Origin: Trichobilharzia szidati
Taxonomy: Eukaryota > Platyhelminthes > Trematoda > Strigeidida > Schistosomatidae
Length of the DNA stretch: 64,000 nucleotides
Assembly (NCBI GenBank): GCA_944472155.2
Contig: OX235271.1
Span: 100,143,256-100,207,255 of the forward strand
Direction of reading: 5' to 3'
A program made the position numbers and the translations under genes. The notes beneath the pieces are model-generated. The model saw only the letters and a program-made list of their open reading frames with translations. It was not told the DNA's origin and ran no database searches. Positions 57,613-64,000 of this stretch are shown here, one piece after another; position 1 is the stretch's first letter, and the number at the start of each line of letters is the position of its first letter.

Positions 57613-57777
57613 TTTTTGATTGGACACTAGTCAGCAACGTGGATTTAAATCTCAGAAGGGACATGAGTTCCATCAAGGATGCAGTTAGGCCATTCTGATG
57701 AGTGCCAACTAGGACGAAACGTAGGTCTAAGGCTTCCTGCCGATTAGCTCCGACTATATAATACCGAAAATAATACA
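57613..57777 (+). mobile_element. SINE family C inserted in PLE
   Basis: Flanked by GAAAATAATACA at 57601-57612 and 57766-57777. Truncated at its 5' side inside the tRNA-like head (ACGTGGATTTAAATCTCAGA is the B-box area). Hammerhead 57688-57733: CTGATGA canonical, helix II GTGCC/GGAC with one mismatch, GAAA, helix III ACGTAGGT (one change from the palindrome). It ends CGATTAGCTCCGACTATATA. Confidence 0.9.
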
Positions 57778-58151
57778 GTTTGGCGACAACTTTGATTGAA
57801 GTGAGTAGTAACAAAATGAGGAATTCTAGGTAATATTTTCCCAGCAGTCTATAAAGATATCTGCTACTATAGGGGATATTTGTGATCCCATTGCTACACC
57901 ATCTGTTTGTTTATATATTTTGTCCTGAAATTTAAAGACAGTAGATGTGAGGCATAACTGAATTCCTAACATAATTTTCTAAATGGACAGCTTTGTCCTA
58001 TGACTAAGTTCGGCATCAGAAGTTAGTTCTCTTTTAACCGCTTCTAAGGCTATATTGATTGGTATATTAGTGTAAAGACTAGTTATATCAAAACTAACCA
58101 TTTTTTCATTGTTCTCTAATTGAATGTTATTTAATTGGTGGATAGTGACTA

Positions 58152-58212
58152 GCAGTGGTATCCAGGATGCGCATTCCGTCCTATCTGGGACTCGTCAGCT
58201 GGATGCACCTGC
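58152..58212 (-). ncRNA. Hammerhead of left alpha SINE
   Basis: Identical to the right copy: core CTGACGA, helix II GTCC/GGAC (loop CAGATA), GGAA in place of GAAA, helix III ATGCGCAT, helix I GCATCCAG/CTGGATAC plus GCAG/CTGC at the far end. Confidence 0.8.
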
Positions 58213-58513
58213 ATTTCTCAGTGAATGATGATGTTCCCACCAAGGCTCGAACCCAGTGCCTATAGTTTCAAACTCCAATGCGTTATCCACTAGACCACCT
58301 GGACCACGAGAGCCACCTCTTGTGCAACGGGTCAAATTAATTTAATTGAGGGGAAATCGACGGGAAAATCTAACAGTGAATTAAATTAATATGAGCCTTT
58401 GCACAAGAGGTGGCTCTCGTGGCCCAAGTGGTCTGGTGGATAACGCATTGGAGTTTGAAACTATAGGCACTGGGTTCGAGCCTTGGTGGGAACATCATCA
58501 TTCACTGAGAAAT

Positions 58514-58574
58514 GCAGGTGCATCCAGCTGACGAGTCCCAGATAGGACGGAATGCGCATCCTGGATACCACTGC
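58514..58574 (+). ncRNA. Hammerhead of right alpha SINE
   Basis: Helix I 58514-58527 with 58561-58574 (ATCCAG/CTGGAT, outer GCAG/CTGC with an internal loop, as in Schistosoma alpha). Core CTGACGA (58528-58534). Helix II GTCC 58535-58538 with GGAC 58545-58548. GGAA 58549-58552: the second base of the GAA core is G, expected to impair catalysis. Helix III ATGCGCAT 58552-58559. Position 17 is C58560. Confidence 0.85.
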
Positions 58575-59061
58575 TAGTCACTATCCACCAATTAAATACT
58601 AATTAAATGCCTAGACATAGTCGAAGCATCTGCAAAAGAAGCCGACATGTCAACCTGAGACCGAGCACTTCGACCCAATCGATCGACGGGGAAATATAAA
58701 ATTCAATTGAATGTTATTTAGTTTCATTTTTATTTGATATGAACTAATTAGCCTAGAGTTTGAATGATTTCTAATGGGACATAGTATTACAGCTAAGTGT
58801 TTTAATGATTCATATGTCAGCGTATTTCTGAAAGCCACCATTGATCTTATGAGATAACCTGTTTAATGTATTTTTATAGTACTGGCGTTATTAGTTTTAG
58901 GCATTAAATTAAACCATTTAGACTCACCCAGTGACAGCTTCATACTACGTATTAAATCTGCTGTAGATTTCTTAATCTTATTCATTACTGTATGCACAGG
59001 CCTGTAGGTAGACACAGTAATGAAGAATTCGAGGTATTATTTGTTTAATGAAAAAGGATAT

Positions 59062-59400
59062 TTTGGCAGTACAAAGTAGAAATATGCTTCTGATTTCCAC
59101 AAAAATGCTGTATAGCTTTATAACTGATGTAACAGAGAATTCATTTACTATTTTTTCGACACAGTGCCCAAATAATATTCTCATATTTACAGAGATTTAT
59201 TCTAATTTTTAAATGATACTTAATTCATAATTTATGAAGCTTATAAACCTACTTAAATCATAGTGTATATCAGTGTGCAAAACTCCTCAGTTTCCATTTC
59301 ATCTAAATTCAGTTATTCATGAACTGTAACAACTTCCAGATTCAATACCCACGAAGCAATTTGACATGATCTTTTTCCTCTCTCAAAAGTCATATATACC
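59062..59400. other. No recognisable feature
   Basis: AT-rich; nothing supported. Confidence 0.4.
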
Positions 59401-59404
59401 TCTC

Positions 59405-59755
59405 CATATATTATTATTGTTCCCTTGGATTCCTAGTGGAACATAGGGCTTCAACTACACGTCTCCACTTGCTTCTGTCTTCTGCTGCACTTTTCACTTG
59501 CATCCATGTTAGTCCATACTGCTTCAACTCCTCTTCACACGATCTCCTCCATGTCACCCTTGGACGTCCCACTCGCCGCTTCCCTTTCGGGTTCCACTCG
59601 AGGGACTGACGCGCGATGTCACCCAACGGCCTCCTCAGCGAGTGTCCAATCCACCTCCACTTTCTCCTGCATATTTGTTGAGCTATTGCTTCTTGTTTTG
59701 TTTCTTCCCATAGTTTCCTATTGGTGATTCTTTCATATTTTGAGTGTTGAACTTG
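59405..59755 (-). pseudogene. RTE LINE 3' end, minus
   Basis: An open minus-strand frame of about 114 codons that is only the RTE C-terminus: RITNRKLWEETKQEAIAQQI, RRKWRWIGHSLRRPLGDIAR, VGRPRVTWRRSCEEELKQYG, EALCSTRNPREQ and a TAA. It is nearly the same subfamily as 2431-4446 and even less decayed. 5' truncated at about 59755. The tail on the plus strand is TATTATTATTG. It cannot move alone. Confidence 0.9.
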
Positions 59756-59759
59756 CATT

Positions 59760-60450
59760 GTGGCCTATCCCCAGCTATCCTCGAGGCTTTTGCTTCACCT
59801 TGAAAGTCCCTTGTACTAGATAGTGGTCTGAACCCACATCTGCTCCTCTCCTCGATTGTGTGTCCAGTAGGCTCCGTCTCCACTTCCTTGAGATTGAAAT
59901 GAAGTCTATCTGGTTTTTGGTGTGTGTTCAAACTAATCTCAAATGAATATTTGATTACCATTATTATTGTTATTGTTTTTCAAAACTATGTGAACAATAA
60001 CCTTAATCACACAAAACATCCTTAGATTTTTTGACAAGCAGGACTACTGATCAACCATTCAAAAGTAGATATGGAATAGATAAAAATATTTCGACAGTTC
60101 ACTTGAAAATCAGTATACAATGTTTAACTGACTTATCTACTGTATTCAATATTCATTTATTTAAATGTATATAAGCTTGGGTATATGTCCATTTTCAAGT
60201 TAATGTCTAGTTAGTGTTGTTGTTCTGGTTGTCATTAAATAATATTCTTGAAAATTATGACATATTTGACAATCACAAAGATTGTAAGAGTTTACTAGTA
60301 AGCATGGATTTCGTTAGATAAAAATGATGTCAGTTAGCTAACTAGTAAAAATTGAAAATATGCCAGTGGATCGTAAAGTTTACTAGGTTGGATGTGGTGT
60401 TAGATAATTACTAGATACCAGTAACACTGCACAACTCTATGGGAATCAGA
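59760..60450. other. No recognisable feature
   Basis: 59760-59900 is more GC-rich (TGGTCTGAACCCACATCTGC; TGTGTCCAGTAGGCTCCG) and could be the opposite end of a different repeat. No copy elsewhere in the window. The rest is AT-rich. Confidence 0.4.
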
Positions 60451-60571
60451 AGTCATAGGGGCCAAGTTAAACTTTAAGCACCACTAACTACCAATCAGCG
60501 AATGACCTCGAATGGTCCAATAAGGTTCATGCACTTGAGTTCAAGGTTGTATTGCGCTTGATTCGTATCAA

Positions 60572-61482
60572 ATGCGCGCTCTAACGAACTTACGCTTGCA
60601 GTTCGATGAGGATAAGGTTTTGCAATATTGCCTGGATTTGAGGTTGCTTGGAAAGGAGAGGATTTGTTCATGTGAAGGTGTCATGAGTTTAAAAAGCTTT
60701 AGCAGGTCGACTGATGGATATATCTATCGCTGTGGAATTGGCTTCAAAAGAGTTAGCATTAGGGAAGGTAAGCTGATGATTTTAATATTTCGTAGGAACA
60801 TTTTTTGCTAGGTCGCATCTCTCCCTAACCCAGCTTTTGTATATTTGTAATTACTGGGTTCTAAAACAGCCTGTGAAAGGCGCAGCTGCTGAAACTGAAA
60901 TAGCCTCGTGTCAACAGTTCAGTGGTACCAGCACTGCAGAGACATCGCCTCATGGAAAGTGGAGAGAATTACTTCGTTGTTAGGCGGAGAAGGTATCGTC
61001 GTACATGTGGACGAAACTGTTTAATTGAAGAAAAAATACAACCGTGGTCATGAGCGAGCCAACAATGTTTGGGTGATCAGTTTATATGACACCTCCCTGC
61101 GGAAATGATTCGTGGAGGGAATAGCAGACAGAAAGTCTACTACCTTAGTACTTATTGTCACTCGACTGGTGAAACGGATCCATAGTACATAATGATGAAT
61201 TGAAAGGTTATAAGTCGTTATCTCTTGGATATATTCGTCACAGAGTTAACTATTCTAGTGATTTTGTGGATCCAGTTACAGGGACACACATGAATTCTAT
61301 AGAATGATTTTGGGGAAGATTAAAAAATAGGACTAGGGCTATAAATGGATCTCAAAAGTATCTAATTTGTGGTCATTTGGATGAATACATGTACAGAATG
61401 TGGTGTAACTTTACTGTTGACACTCCTATGCTAAACTGGGAGATGTTTCTGTCACATGTTAGAGAAAAATACCCTATGTAAC
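60572..61482 (+). pseudogene. Merlin transposase (IS1016/ISXO2-like), broken
   Basis: The DDE transposase of the element. Exon 1 (60572-60767) holds a degenerate zinc-ribbon (RICSCEGVMS..DGYIYRCGIG). After removal of a 28-nt putative intron (60768-60795) the frame continues REG-TFFARSHLSLTQLLYIC and KQPVKGAAAETEIA. A frameshift lies near 60975. Then IVVHVDETV (61000-61021, first Asp), KYNRGHERANNVWVISLYD (61035-61092), NDELKGYKSL (61191-61220, second Asp), RVNYSSDFVDPVTGTHMNSIE (61235-61303, quoted as 20 plus 1 residues; last Glu at 61301), a TGA, then FWGRLKNRTRAI and LDEYMYRMWCNF, ending SHVREKYPM before TAA. At least one frameshift and two stops make it inactive, but the order is complete. 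Confidence 0.9.
60768..60795 (+). other. Putative 28-nt intron in Merlin transposase
   Basis: Begins GTAAGCTGATGA and ends ATATTTCGTAG. It splits the GGA codon after its first base, as in the copy at 33159-33186. Joined exons give the conserved G-T-F-F block. 28 nt is also not a multiple of three, so retention breaks the frame. Confidence 0.75.
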
Positions 61483-61623
61483 AGTTTTATGCCGTTTTTA
61501 TGCTTTTTTCATAAATATACGTTTCCCATAATCAAAAATCCCTCTTTCATATGACTGGTTCGTTGAAGGTCGTTCGCTGATTGGTAGTTAGTGGTGCTCA
61601 AAGTTTAACTTTGCCGTCATAGG

Positions 61624-62238
61624 CCACTGGATTTTAATACGGTCATCACAGTAATCTGTAGTCTTCAATCTCGCCTGATGAGTAGTTTTATACACAAACT
61701 ATTATAAAAAGATTAACCAGTGTTACTTTATATTCACAGCAGCCCTCAAAATGAAGTTGATTAGATCTTGTAGAACTTAAGTGCCTTTATTGCATATCCC
61801 CGCTAATTGTAGCGTCTTAGTTTGTTGCCATGGTGATTTAATGACGAACTTTATTTTTTGCATGCTTTATCAATGAAATTTTCCACTAAGAATTTTTGTT
61901 TCTGAAGTACACATTATCGGTAGTATTTTATTCTTGAACTGCGTTATATTTGCTGTACTTTCATCAGGAAATGTTGCTTGATATTGATATTAGTAATGGA
62001 TTGAAGGAGGTAGTAAGTTCAAAAGTTAAGTGTATATTATTGAACTTTCTTGAAGTCATGCTGGTGTATTTTGGCCTAATTACTGAAATGCTCTAATACC
62101 AACCGTTCAAAAGTTGTCGCCACTTCAAAAAGGAATATGCCATATAATTTCCCGTAGAACTTTCGTCAAAGAACAGTTTTGTATAAAGTGAAAATAATGG
62201 TAGTATAAAGAGAAATTTGCATAAGAAAAGCATATGGA
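61624..62238. other. No recognisable feature
   Basis: AT-rich; nothing supported. Confidence 0.4.
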
Positions 62239-62239
62239 C

Positions 62240-63205
62240 AGGACAGTAAACACATTTTCATAGCTTCGATCCTCTTCTGTACAGAAGAAATTCAATAAGG
62301 ACCCTCAGCCACAGGGTTAGAGCTATATGGTCAGAAAAGGTAAGTAAAGATGAAGTAAGGATTGTATATGATACCTTGGTTGAAAACGACTATCCATAAA
62401 AGTTCATCAGGAAACACATGGCCAAGAAAGTAGAAAAGGACTATTCCTTATCTGTAAATAAGAAGCCTTCATATTCACGACTGCAATTCAGGGGTGATGT
62501 AAAGAATGAAATAATTACTAACAAGTTAAAAAAACTATTCAAAGAACTTTTAGTGCTGGTAAATTACAGGTCATATTTTCTACATGACCAGTTGTAATTC
62601 TTCAGTTGAAAGATGAAGTCCAAGACTATCCACCTCTAATTGTATCTACCAATTCAACTGTACTTGTTGAGCAAGTTATATTGGTCGTCGCTCTAGGAAC
62701 TTGATCTTCCGTGCTCGGGAACACCTACCGCTGTGGTCAAGTAAAAGTATAGTGAAAAATATCAATAGCTCGATATTAGACCACCTGGTCCAAACTGTTC
62801 ATAAAGCTAACATTAAAGAATCCGTCTCCATCATCTACCGGCTACCAAATAAATTGCCAAGAACATCTAGATACCACATATTCTGAACGGCAGAGGCTAT
62901 CGCGATTCTCGTGAAATAACCAGTGCTTTGTGTACAAAAGAAGCAAGTCCAGTCACTACTACTGCCCTGGCCGGTCTTCAGTGGAGACTATAAATTGATG
63001 AATCTGTACTATTATTTTTCCTAATTCTTCTGATATTCAGTGTATTGTTATGTTGATGCTATCAAACTGTAATCCATTGATATTATTATTGATTCGATGT
63101 TATTTAAACAACATTAATGTAGTTAATAACACTAATTCATTCACTATTATGTATATATAACTGTAGAGCCTGATGATGAAGTTATCGAAAAGAATATTCT
63201 TTGTT
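62240..63205 (+). pseudogene. PLE connector, GIY-YIG and 3' end
   Basis: DTLVENDYP..KFIRKHMAKK (62365-62430) matches SLSENGYPEKFIDKNM of the 24.4 kb copy. SYSRLQFRGDVKNEIITNKL (62470-62530) is the connector. YQFNCTC(stop)ASYIGRRSRN (62645-62700) is the GIY-YIG start with one stop. FRAREHLPLWSSKSIVKNI (62707-62765) is the EHHPAWLSKG-equivalent. VLCVQKKQVQSLLLPWP (62925-62975) is the C-terminus. RT motifs are absent (5' truncation). The 3' UTR ends in the terminal hammerhead-like motif at 63165-63203. Confidence 0.85.
63165..63203 (+). ncRNA. Hammerhead-like 3' end of PLE
   Basis: AGAGCCTGATGATGAAGTTA then TCGAAAAGAATATTCTTTG. Canonical CTGATGA at 63170-63176, a 10-nt stretch that pairs poorly as helix II, GAAA at 63187-63190, palindromic helix III AAGAATATTCTT (63190-63201), T at position 17. 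Confidence 0.55.
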
Positions 63206-63529
63206 TAGTAACCATTCTTTTGAAAAAAATTTTAATAGGCATTTTTAATCCGATTATATCGTTTTATTTCGTTAGTTTCTCGTTGACCTCATACAATCTG
63301 TTAAACTATAAGTGCATATGTTCAGAACAGCGCGCCTTTTGGTGAGATTAAAGGTTGACAGGTTTCATTTCCATTTTAATTCATATTATAGGCAGAAATT
63401 AACATTCATCTGAGGTAGCATTTACATATAGAGAACAGAAAGAAGGGCATGCTTACTAATAAATAGTATTAACAGTGCTATCGCGAGGCGTCCTGTTGGT
63501 ACAGATTATGTATGAAGTAGGCATATTGA

Positions 63530-63665
63530 GATCTATTAAAATCAACAAAAGAACTCAGTTATTTTTAAATTTGCTGAGGCTATTGCTATCAGTCGTTTAA
63601 AACCGGATTTGTGTGTTCAGAAAGAAACAGTTACTGGTTTATCTTTGTGCTGGCAACTCTATCTC
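63530..63665 (+). pseudogene. PLE C-terminal fragment
   Basis: Reads NKRTQLFLN then, in the next frame, EAIAISRLKPDLCVQKETVT, GLSLCWQ. Same lineage as 54.2 and 57.3 kb (VKRLKPNLCVQKEAVISLSL). About 45 codons; the rest of the element is missing. Confidence 0.75.
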
Positions 63666-63763
63666 TTAACACTTCCTTTGGTTTGACTACTTAAACTTTC
63701 GATTCAACCTATTCCCTTTTGGTTCTATTTGTGTCTGTTTCGATTGTCTAAATTAAACTCTCA

Positions 63764-63945
63764 GCGTCGGTGGCACAGCGGTTAGATCTCTTGCCGACCA
63801 TGCACATGGTCTGAGGTTCGATCCCCTGCCGGCGCACACCTGGTATCAATGGTTGGCCTGCAAATTTGGGCTTCCGATATCGCAAGCTGAAAATTCCATA
63901 CTTGCACCAATAATACGGTGTGGAATCAAGCTATAATCATTAAAA
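63764..63945 (+). mobile_element. SINE family A, full unit
   Basis: GCGTCGGTGGCACAGCGGTT (A box), GGTTCGATCCCCTGCCGGCG (B box), body ATCAATGGTTGGCCTGCAAA and 3' end TGTGGAATCAAGCTATAATC with A8. Confidence 0.9.
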
Positions 63946-64000
63946 AAAATTATTATGCAACTTACTGCTTACTTTTCGTCAATTTATCCATTTCCTGTTT

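Larger units (their letters stand above)
58134..58720. mobile_element. SINE alpha foldback with 16-bp target duplication
   Basis: Flanked by AATTGAATGTTATTTA at 58118-58133 and 58705-58720. Two alpha SINEs lie in inverted orientation (minus 58136-58330; plus 58395-58595) about 98% identical by eye, separated by about 65 bp. Each has a tRNA-like head (GGCCCAAGTGGTCTGGTGGA; GGGTTCGAGCC) followed by a hammerhead. The two differ by about three bases in the head (GGTCCAGGTGGTCTAG against GGCCCAAGTGGTCTGG). The 3' flank GATCGACGGGGAAATATAAA is probably the tail. Confidence 0.92.
56937..59060 (-). pseudogene. Penelope-like element with nested SINEs
   Basis: Minus-strand order. 59030-58700: NKIKKSTADLIRS, LGESKWFNLMPKTNNAS and LIRSMVAFRNTLTYESLKHL (N-terminal RT). 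The alpha foldback interrupts here. 58117-57830: VSFDITSLYTNIPINIALEA (motif A), KQTDGVAMGSQISPIVADIF (motif B). A family C SINE interrupts. 57580-57316: RHLVDMGHFVEISKSFKVLN and RFKPNLCIQKERIVNLSLPW. The motif C and GIY-YIG parts are not recognisable. The 3' UTR ends near 56937 in a hammerhead-like fold. It belongs to the same lineage as the copies at 54.2 and 63.6 kb. A stop lies near 58000 and another near 58870. Confidence 0.85.
60460..61615 (+). mobile_element. Merlin DNA transposon, full length with TIRs and TSD
   Basis: Terminal inverted repeats of about 49 bp: left GGCCAAGTTAAACTTTAAGC (60460-), right end reversed GGCAAAGTTAAACTTTGAGC (-61615), with three mismatches over the 49 bp. 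Flanked by the 8-bp target duplication GTCATAGG at 60452-60459 and 61616-61623. Merlin elements have GG-starting ends and 8-9 bp duplications. Total 1156 bp. Confidence 0.93.

Noticed and set aside
59506..59727. Plus-strand open frame at the RTE 3' end
   Set aside because: It is the antisense shadow of the well-conserved minus-strand RTE C-terminus.

Overview
The window looks like AT-rich intergenic or intronic DNA from a digenean flatworm, most likely a schistosome-type blood fluke. I infer this from the repeat set: RTE-clade LINEs like SR2, a CR1-like LINE like SR1, many Penelope-like elements (PLEs), a Merlin DNA transposon, tRNA-headed SINEs carrying a hammerhead ribozyme like the Schistosoma alpha repeat, and a degenerate CCCTAA tract. 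No database search was possible, so the species is not fixed. I found no convincing host protein gene, rRNA, functional tRNA or CRISPR array. Every recognisable protein belongs to a transposable element, and each is broken by stops, frameshifts or truncation.

Layout. 0-11 kb: PLE relics (1-440, 1085-2135, 4590-5050, 7400-8175, 10740-11225), an RTE copy covering linker, RT and C-terminus (2431-4460), an older RTE relic (5285-5840) and SINEs. 11-24 kb: mostly featureless, with a CR1-like LINE relic on the minus strand (15240-17060), several SINEs and a foldback at 19.9 kb. 24.4-26.7 kb: the best PLE, with RT and GIY-YIG domains. 27-36 kb: SINE units including two tandem or foldback clusters (29.8-30.3 and 34.5-35.1 kb) and an internally deleted Merlin (32.9-33.6 kb). 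36-51 kb: PLE and RTE relics, two near-perfect short palindromes (40.55-40.83 and 50.56-50.73 kb) and SINEs. 51-56 kb: sparse. 56.3-60 kb: telomere-like tract, then a minus-strand PLE carrying two nested SINE insertions, then an RTE 3' end. 60.46-61.62 kb: a Merlin copy with both terminal inverted repeats and an 8-bp target duplication. 62.2 kb to the end: PLE relics and a SINE.

The main observations are these. (1) Three tRNA-headed SINE families (here alpha, B and C) carry the same hammerhead layout: helix II around GTCC/GGAC or GTGC/GCAC, GAAA, then an 8-nt self-complementary helix III that differs by family (ATGCGCAT, ACAGCTGT, ACCTAGGT), a C cleavage position, and a helix I strand matching one upstream of the core. 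The pairing is kept while the bases change, which argues for real ribozymes. (2) Families B and C occur as tandem units with periods of about 360 and 343 bp, like retrozyme-type repeats. (3) Both Merlin copies contain a 28-nt GTAAG...TAG segment at the same codon; its removal restores the conserved transposase G-T-x-F...S-H-L-S-L block, so it appears to be an extremely short intron. (4) PLE 3' ends also end in hammerhead-like motifs with palindromic, covarying helix III.

How the parts relate: LINE and PLE machinery probably moved the SINEs. SINE family A2 shares its 3' tail with the RTE elements, and SINE insertions with 12-16 bp target duplications sit inside PLEs or unique DNA. The order of nesting gives a relative chronology: old PLE, RTE and CR1 relics first, hammerhead SINEs later.
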